From contig NC_071671.1 in assembly GCF_028554725.1 (NCBI RefSeq), positions 43,742,501 through 43,806,500 of the forward strand: a DNA stretch of 64,000 nt, written 5' to 3'. Under the pieces are notes generated by a model that worked only from the letters and a program-made list of their open reading frames with translations, was not told the DNA's origin and did no database searches. Source of the DNA: Zeugodacus cucurbitae. Its lineage: Eukaryota; Arthropoda; Insecta; Diptera; Tephritidae. A program made the translations under genes and the position numbers. This document shows, piece after piece, positions 1 to 14,449 of the stretch; position 1 is the first letter of the stretch, and each line of letters starts with the position of its first letter.

Positions 1-3000
1 AGATCTTAACTAAAGTGTGGCATTCAAGTCAAGTGGGATATTTAAGTTGCAATGCCGAAAATTACAACAAGCAAGTGCGAATATCAAATTTAACGGCACA
101 ATATGCAGATTAATTTTGATATGCTTCGAAACACTCAGCTTCGTCCCTAACTGAGGGTGTAGTTTTACTATAGATTTTCTTCGGGTACTTTTGTGAGTTA
201 ACCTACGCATTTTAGTGTATATTCATACTTAAAAATTGGGAAAGCCTTTAATTGATTCCGGGTGTTTTATTGAATATTTCTTTTATATTAATTTTATTTG
301 TATATATACTTTCTTTGAAGTATTGGTTTTACATGCCCAAAGCACATTTCGCCAATTTTTGACATTTTTAACACCTTCAGATATCCAAAATTCTTGAAAT
401 ATTGATCAAATAGCTATTTAAAATCTATATAGAAACTTTGATAAACGTTGTTCATCAATAACCCTTGTAATAGCTTCATGGATTCATGGTGCAGGTGGGA
501 GAAGCGATAACTACATACAATATAATGGTATTTGGCTTTGTATAGCTTTCCCTGAGCCTCTCTAAACTCCCTGTGCGTTTCCAGTTTTCAATATACCAAT
601 GGAGGGCAGCTATGAAAACAGAGAAGACTTAGAAACACTACAACAAAAGGTTTTACAGAAACTTACAAAGAATTTGTTTTGATCTAACAAGAAAGGTTGA
701 AATTTAAAAAATCATTACCGATTACTTCAAATTTCATTTTTCGTAAGAATCCAAACCTGATAATCTTATATCGGATATATACTTCTATCAAATTCTAGTT
801 ATTTCAGTTTTCATTAAATTTTCATGCAAATTTGAAGTATCAAAACGGTAATTTAGCATTTCGCACCCAAAACTAATGCGTACTTTGGAGACAACTTAAT
901 GACCAATATAAATCGATACCAAATCCATTGTAGAGTGGGGCGTATGAGCAACGTGTTTCCCTTAGCTACGAAAATTGTCATTTTTAAATTGGATGAAATT
1001 TGTAAAGCTTCACTCCGCTTACGCTTTATAACAGCAAATCACAAAAAAAAAAATATCTATATAACCTCCACAGCAGCTACACCTGCGTTCTGCTTAAGCT
1101 CAAGCGAATTTTTACTTTCTTGCATTTTGGACAACTTGCCAGACACTCGCATTATTTATCTTCGACCGGCGTGAAATGCAAACCAACTTTTTTTTGATTT
1201 ATTACGCAACGCCGTTGCCACGTGGTAGTTTTATTACACAATTTCGGTAATATCAATAATGGTTGCCGCAAATTATTCGGCATGCTCGGTATTGCGTCAT
1301 TTAAACAAATTTAATTCTGCTACATTTTCGTTTTTCACGGCATCGAACTTACTTGCAGAAACTCATGCTTTGTTGTGGCATATCTATCTAGCTGCAGTTG
1401 TGTCTGCCTGTCATGTCAGCTGGCTGGTTTTGTTTGCCAAACTGTCAGTCTGTTTATCTGCGGCACTGCGTAACTGTACATATTTTCTTAGTATAAGGTT
1501 CTTTGAATGCAAATGCAAATGTAGCTGTGTTTCGATGCTACCCGGTAGAGAAAATTCCTAGTGAAATTTAGTCCAGTTCTAGTGAAACAAAAATTATTAA
1601 AGTTATTGTAATAAAAATCGGTATTTTCGGTTCAAGGAGTTAGATTTTAAAATAGTTTTGATGAGCATCTCTCTACCTATGGTAAAAAATCCAAATATTC
1701 CCCAAGTAAATCGTACCAAATTCATCCAGATGACCCAGAGAGAGAGTTAATAACTGAATTATAGACCTCAATGTCTCCCAAGTAAAAATTGTGTCTCATA
1801 ACTAATTTTGACCTCTTCTATGCCGGTCTTTAAACTATCAAAAATCTTATCTTTTAAAAATAATAATTTAGTTCTTACTTGGAACTAGTTTGTGTCTCAG
1901 TCAGAACTAGTTTCCAACGGTTCAGTTAAGAACTATGAATATAAAACATTTCACCGATTTATATTGACTCACATACGCATAGCCAACTATTTATATGACG
2001 TATATACTCGCAACAAAACAAATACACATATAAGCCGACAAACGCAAATACAAACACATTTGTGCTGACTAACTTTTGTTTGATTTCTCATTTAGTTTTA
2101 TTTGTTTTGTCTTTTCGCTTATCATCGTTTTCTTTTGTTTTACGACTTTCATTGCAGTTTAATGTGTTGACGTTGTTGCGCTGCTTTTTCCCCCCTCCCA
2201 AAAACTAAATGTATTGAAGTCTTATACCGAAATAATACTTATTTACTTTGATTTTGTCTCAGACATTTTATTTATTTTATTTATTTCATAGAACTTTGCT
2301 TATCTACTTGGCAAGCATTTAGCCCATACACTTTCACTGCTGCATAAACATATTTTGTGTTCTATATTTAAACATTTGCTGCAAGTTTCTTATAAACGCA
2401 CATCAGCATTGGTTGAAATGTGTGTGACGCCTAAATGTATGCTACAACTTTTGTGGCACCAACTTTGCTTCACACCTCCGGTTATATTTTATTGTTATTT
2501 TAGTACTTTAATTGATTACTCGTTGTCAATATGTAGTTAGTTTTATTGTACTTTGCTTTGACTGTAGGTAAGATTGCGTATTTGTATCATGTAATTAGAA
2601 TTCCATGAATTACGAAAACCACAAATTTTAATTTTGTCTAACTGCTGCTGACATTTAAGTACATATCTACATTTATCAGTATGCGTTTGTGTCACCACAG
2701 AGATTTCAAAAGATATTCTTTTGTCACAACATGCATTATTCTGCAGGAATTATAGACAATTACTTGATTAATTGAATTATTGTGTATAGAATATTCTTTA
2801 CCTCTCCCTCTCTATCTTTCCTCCTATAATAACTATGCCTGAGGAATATCTAAAAATAGAAATAATAAGTGAATATATATAGTATGATAAGTAATATATG
2901 TCGGAAATCTAATTACAATATTGTGGTTTGAGGTTAACGTTTTTAGTTATTTAAAGAATTATAGCCATCGTATTTAGTACAAAGTATGACAGTACAATTT

Positions 3001-6000
3001 AAAAGGAGTAGGAAATAATTAATTAATCAATAAAATAGTCTTTACTAATTTTTGTGGTCCCACAATAATCCTATATTTATATTTCTTCAATTGTATTTGT
3101 TTATGGTAAAATCTAAATTCATTTCTATAAACGGATACAGCAAAGTGGACCCAGACAATCTGATAATTTATTCTAACTTTGAATGACTCTTGTGTCATCT
3201 TCCAACTTTGATCGAAGATTCTGACGAGTTACTAACGGCTTGGCCTTGTTCTGATGGAAGCTTTCCGCTTCTGAGCGATTCCTTCAGATAGACCAATTGT
3301 AGTTTTCGTTGAACATTGTCCATCAGTGCGTTACTTTTCTTCACCAATAACTATCCGCTTTTGGGATTTATTGATTTTGTTGCGATTTAGAATCGATCCG
3401 CAGAAGGAAAGTTCACATTTACAGCCGCTTGGTTTAGTTTTTCGACTTTAGCGAAGATAATTGGAAAACATGGCGAATTTTTTCATTGTTTGTGTCAATG
3501 TGTGGTAAATTATAAGCTTTGAAACACTCTACACATAGCGTCGTATTAATAAAAGCTTTCGATGTGAAGGATACGAGCACTCCCGAAGTGAAATCTAATA
3601 CAAACTACGAGTATATAGTGAATGCTCTTCTGAGTAAAATATATTCGCATTTTTAAAGCACAGCTAGTTTGCGATTCGTTGTTCATATTTGAAATACTAG
3701 TTTCTTATGGATAAAGGCTGATGATATGAATTCAGTGGATATATTACAAATATAAGCCTATCTGCATACTTCTAAAATACTGTTACTTCTGGAATTAAAT
3801 CACCAGTGGTGTTGGTTGTTAACGAGAATGGTAAGAATTATAACAAATCAACGTATTGGAGTTATACTAGAATAAGCCTACCGATACACCAACGGTTTAT
3901 TTTAGACTCTAGAACATACGTTACTTCAGATTCTTGATTTTCGAGGCTTTCTCTTCAATGAACTGACTTCATATCACAGGAGGCGCTAATATGTTCGAGG
4001 AGGATAATAATGTTATAAAATTATTATATAGAATAGTATTATTAGACTCAGCTAAATCTAGACAATTTTTATTTAAAGTATATAACCATTAAAGCTCTAA
4101 GCAATGATTTCCAATAACGGTAAGAAATCATTCGAATTTCTTTTTGTAAATAACTACACAGCACAACAACAAGTTGTTGCTTCAACGAGTAGCTTGAAGC
4201 GAAAATTCGGCATCTGCCAGATATTCATTGAAAAACAATAAAAATAAAAGATAAGCTTATAAAGCGGGAATGAGAATATAAAAAGCACGCAATAAAATTG
4301 GAATTCTTAGAAGCAAAAAATGAAAAGAGAGTAAAAAATCCAAAAACTTTGAATTCGTCTATGCGTATGGCAACATAAAAAGCAGAGAATACACGAAAGC
4401 GTCGGCAGAAATTATTTATTACCATAAACGCCCACAATTGGCAGACCAAATGCCACATATTGCCACGCATGTACATACTCCTGTATATAAGTATATATAA
4501 GCGTATATGGGTGGCGCATAAATTTAAGTATTTACTGCTCGCTGGTTTTATGAGCATATTGAACAGTTGCGTTTGCTGGTTGCGGCAATGCTGGTTCGCC
4601 AGCGCATTTGTGGCACAAAGACACCACGCTTTTGCATAGCGCTGGCATTCATCATTTTTTTCGTCGTTTCCTTTGTTCCATTTCATGTTTTCTTTTCATT
4701 TATATTTTCACCATTATTTTGTGGTTTGGCCCCCATTATGTGCTGTTAGCGACCACACATACATACATATGCCGGCATGTACATGGCGGGGATTTACATA
4801 TTTTTTATTGCGCTCATTGCGTCAGCGATTTATGGTGCTAGTGACAATTCTCACATCGTATGGGCAAATCGCAAAAAGAAGTAGAAAAAAATACGCAAGA
4901 CGGAATTTATATACATATTTAAACGGCAATAGATTGGGCGCCCGGCTGTTGTTATAGCTGCTGGTTTTGCTAGCTGGCGTCCACTTGATGCGCCACACGC
5001 CAGGCTTTACTTTGCCTTCAACCGATGGCTGTCAGCTTATATTTGAACCGTTACTTACCGCTTTTTGCACGAGCATATAACCACTGTACATATATGGATG
5101 TATCTACACCCTCACCATCCGCTTTGCGGAAACACGCTTTGTGTTTGCCAAGCAGCGCCCGGTTGCTGCATGCCGCCATTAAACCAAGGGTTGTAAAAAA
5201 TCAATTGCGGTTATTGAAGTTGATTGCCATCAAGGGAAATGAAAAGTCAAATAAAATTTAAAAGTATTTCCTTGATAAGACTTCATAAGACTTTTCATAC
5301 TGCAAATTTGCGGTCGGAATATATTTAATTTTTAGGCCTGTCCAGGCTGTTGTATTTAATCAAGCGCAGGCATAACGGTTTATTACGAAAGCAACGAAAG
5401 TGGAAAATCGGATTTAGCTGGATGAGTGAAGACAGGCAGTTTATTGTAAAGATCTCTCGTTCATACACACAGATTTCTTACGACTCTTTATTCACCTGGA
5501 CGTCGCTCTTTCTTAAAGACTATATAATCATTAACTTTTATATCATTCATATATAGAATAAGAACATCATTTAAAATTACGTAAAGCTCGAACTTTAAAT
5601 AATCCAGTAAGAGCAATTTTTAAGCGGTGACTGATTCTGAGTATAGTCTCCTACAAAGAGATATTCATCACATTTCACACTCATCAATAGCGAAGTACTG
5701 CTAAGCCAAATTTTGCTTTTTGCTTTGATAAGACCTTTTTGGATGGTTGGCCATGGAAATCTATAAAACTGATGGACGTACAAGAAAGGGCTCTCTTGAC
5801 ATAAAAGTTCTGCAGTTTATTACTGAACGCTTGGACCTTATAAAAGCTAGGTGAGGACTTCTTAATCACCAACCTTGAATGGTTTCAGAGTCCTTCAGAT
5901 CGAAAGTATTCTGAAAAAAGTCCACTGAGTTCTTGAGCTCTCAGCGGAGTTCTTTTCGCTTTAGTTTAAGATATTCTAATCGATCATGGACATACATACA

Positions 6001-8271
6001 TACATGCTGTGAGTTAAAAAATCTTTGTGGACATCAATTATCCAAACCATTTGGAAAAAGATGAAGTATAACTATAAGTATCTACAACATATTTTTGTAT
6101 AGCAAACGCAGTTCTCTGTCTACACTTTCCGCCAACTGAATTTATAGCTCAATAAACGCATATAAAATTCGACACGACAGCGTTTTCCTATCAACTATGC
6201 GCGATCTACTCAGCTGAAACATAAATTAATAGCAACAAGCAAATTAACAAAGGAATGCAATAAAGAAGGGTCGCTAATTTATTTATGTTGTTGTTAGTTG
6301 GCATTAATTAGCGCCACATAAAAACTTTCACTGCGCCAAAGCAGAAAAAAATAGTAAAAATTTATGTGCGAAAGTAATGCAATGCAACGCATGAAACTGA
6401 GTGCAAGGACATAAGGACAAAGGACATGAGGCGAACAAAGTCACATGTGTTGCCAAAGAGTAGTTGCAGCACAGAATGTATTAGAATTTACGGTGTAGGA
6501 GAGCGAGTGAGAGAGTGAGTGTGGGGACTGCGGTGAGGTATTTGAAAAATGCGCGGAATGCGTGTGTGTAATCAGTAAGTAATGCAGTAGGGAGTAATGG
6601 TATTTGTAATGGTGTTGGTAAATATTGTGATTGGTCGTTTACACGCATGTGGGCGAGTGTTGCATATGAATAAGGTGCAATAACTTCCGTTTTTTCAACT
6701 ATCCTCTTCACCTCCTTCTATAGAAGCGAGCAACAGCGGTGGCAGCAATGCGGTTGTTGTTGCTACAATTTTTATGCTTCCGATGCACAGTGTGCAGCTA
6801 ACATGCAATCGGGCAATAATGTTGCACACACACACATACACAACATATGTAAGAGCAGGCACGTTAGCGAGTGTAGGGCACATATGCTGTAATAATATAA
6901 GTGCGAATTTAAGTAATGACATTGGTGCATGTTCACCACTTTACACATGCGACGCACAGACACACAATTGCAGCTAAAGATGTGTAACGGGTTCGCAAAT
7001 ACAACACCAATACATACTTACGGACTTATAACAAGTCGGGCATATGGCGATACAACGACTCAAAGAAATGGGTTGTGGATATGTTCACAGATATTCGGGT
7101 GATCCCTTAATGCAGCAAAATATTTTACGCTACAAGTTTTCAAAATTTTAACCGTTACACCGAGTTACTATAGTCAAGGCTAACAAATACAACTATTTTT
7201 CTCGGTTTGAAACCGATAAGTCAAGTAGTATATGAAAATGGGCCGCCAGCTGAATTACATCAAACATGTCCAAATTGGACCGAAATTCAACGACAACATA
7301 ATTATAATTTATTTGTAAAGCCTTCAAATGTTAATCCGGCCATTGTTATTCATCATATCTGATATGTAAAGTAAAATTATATTTCATTTGATTTTCAAAG
7401 AACCACGCTAATATATTTTATAATGTATAAATATATATGTATATCTAGCCCAAACAGGAGCACTTCAATTGCAAGTGACCTTTCTATTTCATACATACAA
7501 CCATTCAAAAGCATATACTTTCATTTATATATAAGTAAATGTATATACATATGTACTTATAGGTATATAGACACACTCGAGCATCGTGCGAAGAGTAATA
7601 GATTTTATTGCATTCCTGCGTGCAAAGATTTTTCGCATTTTATTTTATTTTTTGTGTATTTTCTTGGAAAATTTTACAAGTAACGGCATTAAATGTAAGA
7701 GTCGCTGATAAAAGTAAATGCGCACTACTCAAAACTTATACTGATTGCCAATGAAATGAAGCAAAATGTTGAAAGCAATTTCGATAAAAAGTTAGTCGAG
7801 TTACAGAGCTTGCGGAATGTTGTTATAAGGTAATGGCAGATATTTTCGGAAATCATTAGGTAAACATAGATTTGTGGAATTGAATAAAATACAGTTTTTA
7901 CTGTGAACAATCAGTTAATTACGGTGAGGCTTCTCTACATTTGAAAACAAACATTTTAAGTATTTTATTTTGATAAGTATCAAAAATCCATGTATGACAT
8001 AGTTGTTTACCATCAGTTAGTTTAAATACTCTTGAGGGTAGAGACTGAGACTCATATCCATCCCGCATGGGAAGCGATGAGGTGTGAAGAAATTGAGCTC
8101 AATCAGGCCAACTACCCTAGATATATAAAAATATAGGAGTTACGCAGAAAAGTTAAAAACACTTTTTTCGTTAAATATTTGGAAGTTAATACTTAAACTA
8201 ACGCACTTTCGATAAAAAAAATGGACAGGCCGAAACAGTAGAAATATTCAAACATCACCAAGATAGGATAA
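1..8271. other. Noncoding AT-rich DNA, no gene recognised
   Basis: Only short chance reading frames occur, with no recognisable domain, codon bias or promoter/poly-A pairing. The stretch holds CATA runs near 5995-6005, a purine-rich strand near 6490-6540, AT-alternating DNA near 7420-7560, and homeodomain-type TTAATTAAT clusters near 2765-2780 and 3015-3035. It reads as intron or intergenic sequence. Confidence 0.6.
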
Positions 8272-9376
8272 AACAAGTAAGGAAGGGCTAAGTTCGGGTG
8301 TAACCAAATATTTTATACTCTCACAATTTATTCATTTCATTTTATTAATATCATATAATACACAACTTGACCCACATATTCGTCAAATATATGGTATTAA
8401 GTCCATTGAATGTTCGAAACCATTATATTAGCTATATGGGAGATAGAGGAAGTTATGACCCGATTTCACACATTTTAGGCACGGAGACATATTATTAGAA
8501 GAGAAGTATTCCCTCTGAATTTCTGCAAAATATCTTCTCTAGTGCTTACTGGATATATAGTTAAGTACACGATTCAGATTAATTTCAAAGTTCTGGTATA
8601 TAGGAAGTAGGCGTGGTTGTGAACCGATTTGACCTATTTTCACAACATATCATTAGGATGTCAGGAAAATATTATAAACCGAATTTCATTTAAATTGGAG
8701 ATATGGGTTTTGAGCCATAAGTGGGCGAAGCCACGCCCTTTTAAAATTTTGTATACCAATTTGAGTGCAGCTCTTCTGTACCTTCTTTATAATGTAGTGC
8801 TTTTCCTTACTGAATTAAGGCTTTTTTAGAAACTCGAAATATTCCTTTAGAAGTTTTCAACATAGCCTTTGTATGGAAGGTAGACTTGGTTATAATCCGA
8901 TTTGCTCCATTTTTGGACTACATAAGGTAGTATATAAAAGAAGCGACTCTAGAGAGTTTGGTTGATATAGCTTTAATAGTTTACGAAAAAAACTTAATTG
9001 TAGGCGGGGCCACGCCACCTTCCCAAAAAATTGCATCCAAATATGCTCTTTCCTAGTGCGATCCCTTGTATCAAATTTTATTTCCATAGCTTTATTTATG
9101 GCTTAGTTATGGCACTTTATGTGTTTTCGGTTTTCGCCATTTTGTGGACGTCCGATTTCGCCCATCTTCAAAAGCAACCTTCATATGGTATCTGTAAGTT
9201 ATCGCTTACATAGACGGACAGTTGGACGGACAGACATCAAGATTTCAAATCTACTCGTCACCCTGAACACTTTGGTATATATAACTCCATACCGATTAGT
9301 TTTAGGTGTTACAAACAACCGTTAGGTGAACAAAACTATTATACACTCTTAGCAACTTTGTTGCGAGAGTACAAAA
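8272..9376 (+). repeat. Dispersed CTAAGTTCGGGTG repeat, copy A
   Basis: The copy begins AACAAGTAAGGAAGGGCTAA and ends TTGCGAGAGTACAAAA. It shares ordered blocks with copies B and C: the AAGTAGGCGTGGTTGTGA block near 8605, the GGCGGGGCCACGCC block near 9005, the TTTATTTATGGCTTAG block near 9090 and a GGACGGACAGACATC tract near 9220. The left TATACTCTCACAA (8314-8326) pairs imperfectly with the right TTGCGAGAGT, giving subterminal inverted repeats. No transposase frame is visible. The class is unknown; a non-autonomous DNA element is possible. Confidence 0.8.
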
Positions 9377-12300
9377 AAGTATATAATTGCGAAATTCATA
9401 CCCCAGTCCACTGTGGTCAATGTGGTTACAAGCCAATAATTCCACTTTTAATAGCTGCTTCAAAAAAATGTGGATCCATTCAGTATCAAAATGATCAAAA
9501 CTCCAAAATATAATGAAAAAATATCTTAAATAGATAATGTACCATCATTAACTTTGGATATTTCATAAAATTCCTCACATTTTTCCGCCCTAATGTTCCA
9601 TTCTACCAAGTTTCTGAAAATGAGATGAAAATAGTTCTCAAGGTATTCACTATAAAAACATCGTATGTAATTTTGTGTTACGCTCTTATTGGTGGTGTTC
9701 CAAAACGGAAGATAATAGATTGTAGATGTTTTTATATTTAAACTATAACCTTGCTTATGCTATCAGAAGGGATATTGCTATGACAGGACTTTCAAAAGAG
9801 TTATTTCGCATTAGATGTTCTATTGTATTAAAATAGATATTATGCTAAATAATTTTAGACTTCCCTAGGTATAAAGGTATCAAGAGCAATGAACTACTCA
9901 AAGACTTAGAAGATGTAGCTGATAGGACCGGGTATTTTCTTCGTTGTGCTTTCCCACACTTTGGAAATAACAAAAAAGTAGGTGTCGTTCCAAACTCATT
10001 GGAATCGTCAATCAAAGTTCTTTCTGGGAGGGTACAAGCTTCAAACAGGATATCATAATCTCTCGAGAATTACAAAGACTGCTTTTAGACAGCTTGTATA
10101 AAGTACACTGTAGGTTAAGATGCGACATAAACCTGCCGGTTCTGCGATCTCCCAATGGACACACCGAATAAATTACTCCTTGATAGCGCTGCAATCGCAG
10201 ATAGGACTCAGATGCGAGAGTATGTAGATGATTTAGTTCAGTAAATTAAGAATTCTATTGTGAGAAATAGCTTTAACTTTAATCGAAAATAAGAAAAGAT
10301 GTATAAAACAAACAATATTATAAAACTCCAATTATATAGCGATTTTATCATTCCATTTTATGACTCATAACGTAAACATTGTTTCATTCCTAAACTCGAA
10401 ATATTCCTTTATCTCCCCATTATTGCTAGTTGTTCTCCACAGTTGCATGGTAATTCTACGCAGAAAGCAGAAAACATTTTAATTACTTTACTTATTAGCA
10501 TATTTTGCTAAGTGCAACAATGGAGTCGTCTAGTCGTCAGTGGCACTTTCCAATGTGCAAGTCAACGCCAAACAAACGAAACAAAGCGTAACAGTGTGGC
10601 AGAAAAGTCGCCATACACATCAATAGTTATCTCTCTGGGCGTGCGTGTGGCAAGTATTGTGGCGAATAATATTAGTGCAAGAGCAGAAGTGAGAAAGTAA
10701 TTTACAAATTCACAAAAAAACCACACCAAAGGAATTGTACTCGCATGATATAGAGAGCACTTAGGGATGTAATTAAAAGCCAACCATTCAGCGAAGTGGA
10801 AGGGAAAGGCAAAAAAATTGCGAGAAAAAAAGCGAGCAAAAAATATGAATAAAAAAAGTGGCACAAACACATACAAAAGAAGAAGCTACCAGTCAAACAA
10901 GCATTTGTCATGTCATGGCAAGGACTAACAGGAGAGAGAATGTGAGTGAAAGCGAGAGCGGGGGCACTGCAGCAAATGAGCAAATAATATGCGAACAAAT
11001 GCGCAAATAGAGTGGGTGTGGTCGTGGCAGGCAGCGCATATTACATTCGTCAGTGTGTTTGTGGCAAGAAGAATGTAGAACATGTGGCAAAGAGTGCGAG
11101 TGCAAAGCGTGTGCCTCGTCTAGCCGCAGGAGCTGTGTGAAGTGAATACGTTACATTTGTATATTGCATGCTTTTTTACTTTTTTTCAAAGGCAAAAAGA
11201 TAATGTAAGCAGCAGCGGCATTAAAAATAGAAGCAACACGCACACATTAACATATTTTTTCTATGTAATGTGAATGAATAGTGCATTTCTGAAATTGTCT
11301 ATGCGCTGACGAGCTGAGCAGCCACTTACATGGCCACCAGACACATTTGCCATGTCGATGCGCAGCCAAAGCGACAAAAGGTGCATTCAACAAAATGACG
11401 ACGATGGCGCACACACAAAGGCTGCCATGGCATGGCGCTGCTGGCGGTCACATTGACGAGGTTGTCAGCACGCCTTTGCAAAAAATCTCAGCTCAAAGTG
11501 CATAACCAACACATTAGCAGGCGGCACTTACATATAAGTATGTGCATACATGAGCATTAGAAATATAAATAAAATACAAGCTTTGTAGCTGTGAGTGCGA
11601 GTGTGTTTGTGTGTGCTGGTTACACGCACGACTGGTAATTTGTATGCACTCATCGGTGCGTTACATTATACCATTTAGTCTACTCTCGCTCTTGGTTGCG
11701 CCTCTAAACGAGTGCACATGTGGCAGCCACACATTAGATATACACGTGTGGCATATACTTTTACAATGCTCAATCACCAACTCACGATTACCGGGTACAT
11801 CGCCTGTGGCAGCCTTTGAGTGCATGCCTTCAATTCAAGCACTCCCATCGGTGTGTGTGAGCCTAATAAGAAATGTTTTTCAGCCTCTTTGCGTAAGTGC
11901 CACAATTATGTGCGTCATGTACGCCAGCTATAAAGCACATATGGACATGTTTATTCATCTATAGACATGTCCAACCTCATGTCCTTGTACACTTTTACAC
12001 AGTTACATTAGCAAAATGGCAAATCGTTGGCAATTTCATTTGACTTACCGTTATCAGCTCTGTGTATTGCGGAAATAGATTTTTTATAGAGTGAAATTGT
12101 ATTGTAAGTGGCAAGTACGTGTGTTGTGGCTAGTTTGAAGCGATTTTGATGAAATAACTTCGCTTGCTTATGTAGGTTGCGACTGTTCGATCAAGGACAA
12201 CTCAGTTTAATGGATGGCGAAGGGAGAAGGGGTAGTTTACGTAGAAAAAAATTAAGAAATATAACATTGGATCTGTGTGGGAGAAATGTTTCTTGTGATC

Positions 12301-13145
12301 ATTCAATTTAGCTGCCTAAGAAACTTTTATTAGGATAGTCGAGTATAATTCTTAAGAAACTTTCATTATTAGACTCTTTCCTTGGAAAGTTTTCGGGAGT
12401 GACATTTTTATGTACTCAGTTATTTCTAATAAAGATTCACTCATAAACTACGACCAATAAATCTTTCAAAGGAAACTTTCTAATTTTAACTTTCTGTTTT
12501 TACTCCTGAAATATTATCATAATGAGAATGATGACATTGACGAAAATTGGTGGAAACTTTCGCACCATTCGCGATAAATTGAGATCGACCCTAATCTGTG
12601 ATGTAATATACATACAATAGTATAAATGTCTAACTGAGATTTAACCTGAGTCTTACGTTGACAATCGACATTAAAGAGACATATAGGAACTTTCGTGGAT
12701 ACTACCCGACGTATCTGAACATCACAGAAGCATTACAGAGTTCAGTATCTAATATCATAAGAGGTACAGTCATGGGTGATGTAACATGTTTACACACCTA
12801 AATATAATCATTCAATTAATCGAATTCAATTCGAATTATAAAACGTATATAATTGTATAGAGGTATGCTGACTTCAGAAGGCAAATTGGTTTAGTGAATT
12901 CTACGATGAAGTCTCACTGCGTTAGGTTATGTAAAGACACTATGACACTCAGTAAACATCATCTGTATACGCAGTCATTTTCATAAGTTGTACGCAATAG
13001 GATGTAATACAACAACTGAACGAGATGGTTTAAGCTGGTGTAGCTGAGATCTCATAAACTAAGCAACATCGTTCCGCTCCATCAATTCAGCAGTTGCCTA
13101 AAAATTGTAAGTAGCTCTAACTTGGGGTGTCAGCAAAACAGTTAA
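9377..13145. other. Noncoding DNA, no gene recognised
   Basis: No supported coding region. A purine-rich plus strand lies at about 10800-11110, and CA/GT-rich DNA near 11580-11760. The open frames in those parts have low-complexity, Cys/Leu-rich translations and frames on both strands, as expected from composition alone. Confidence 0.55.
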
Positions 13146-14371
13146 TAACAAGTAAGGAAGGGCTAAGTTCGGGTGTATCCGAACATTTTATACTCTCGCA
13201 ATTTATTTATTTAACTTTATTTATATTATATAATACACAATTTGACCCACATATTCGTCATATATATTGTATAAAATCCATTGAAAGTTGGAAACCATAA
13301 TATTAGGTTAGAAGCACCGAGGTCCTCGTGTTCGATATATGGGGCCTTAAAAACCTATGGTCCGATTTCGGCGATTTTTAGAATGGGGCTGCCACACTAT
13401 TAACATAGTATTTGTGCAAAGTTCTGCACCTATATCTAGTGCGTACTTTATATATTGTAATGTAAACCATTCAGATCGTCTTTAAAGTTCTGGTATATAG
13501 GAAGTAGGCGTGGTTGTGAAGCGATTTGGCCAATTTTCACAACATATTATTGGGAGGAAAGGAAACTATTACAAGCCAAGTTTCATTGAAATCGGTCGAG
13601 TAGTTCCTGAGATATGGTTTTTGACCCATAAGTGGGCGACGACACGCCCATTTTCCACTTTGTAAAAAAATCTGAGTGCAGCTTCCATCTGGCATTTCTT
13701 ATGTGAAATTTAGTGTTTCTGACGTTTTTCGTTAGTGAGTTAACCCACTTTTAGTAATTTTCCACCTAACTTTTGTATGGGAGGTGGGAGTGGTTATGAT
13801 CCGATTTCTTTCATTTTTGAACTGTATTAGGAAGTGGCTAAAAAACACCTTCTGCAGAAAGTTTGGTTTATATAGCTCTATTGGTTTGCGAGATATGTAC
13901 AAAAATCTTAGTAGGGGCGGGGCCACTCCCACTTCCCCAAAAAAATTACATCCAAATATGCCCCTTCATAGTATGATCCTTCATACCAAATTTTATTTCC
14001 ATAGCTTTATTTATGGCTTAGTTATGGCACTTTATGTGTTTTCGGTTTTCGCCATTTTGTGGGCGTGGCAGTGGTCCGATTTTGCTCATTTCGAAAGCAA
14101 CCTTCCTATGGTGCCAAGAAATAAGTGTGCCAAGTTTCATTAAGATATCTTAATTTCTACTCAAGTTACAGCTTGCACAGACGGACGGACGGACGGACGG
14201 AAGGACGGACGGACAGACAGACATTCGGATTTGAACTCCACTCTTCACCCTGATCACTTTGGTATATATAACCCTATATCTAACTCGTTTAGTTTTGAGT
14301 GTTACAAACAACCGTTATGTAAACAAAACTATAATACTCTCTTTAGCAACATTTGTTGCGAGAGTATAAAA
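13146..14371 (+). repeat. Dispersed CTAAGTTCGGGTG repeat, copy B
   Basis: This is the longest copy in the window (about 1.2 kb). It starts AACAAGTAAGGAAGGGCTAA. A short hairpin is formed by GTTCGG (13167-13172) and CCGAAC (13179-13184). TATACTCTCGCAA at 13189-13201 is the perfect inverse of TTGCGAGAGTATA near the right end (14355-14367). The interior matches copies A and C in the same order and orientation. The inverted ends suggest a mobile, MITE-like or foldback-like unit, but no target duplication or transposase is evident. Confidence 0.85.
14181..14222 (+). repeat. GGAC tetranucleotide tract inside copy B
   Basis: About ten consecutive ACGG/GGAC units with one interruption end in ACAGACAGACATT. 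Copy C carries a shorter version at about 18137-18162 and copy A a minimal one near 9217-9235, so tract length varies between copies while its position in the element is fixed. Confidence 0.85.
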
Positions 14372-14449
14372 AGTCATGTCAATAGTGAACAAATCAATAG
14401 GCTTTCTATTTTGAAGAAAGTGGGAATTAACAATTGAAGAAAGTTCGAA

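Noticed and set aside
3180..3420. GC-richer block that looked like a decayed coding segment
   Set aside because: Both strands were read and gave only short broken peptides. No family could be named.
4225..4686. 153-codon minus-strand frame
   Set aside because: Phe/Ser/Ile-rich low-complexity translation from AT-rich DNA, with no recognisable motif. Overlapping plus-strand frames are equally open.
11611..11964. 117-codon plus-strand frame
   Set aside because: Cys/Ser/Leu-rich translation from GT/CA-rich DNA. No similarity or start context supports it.
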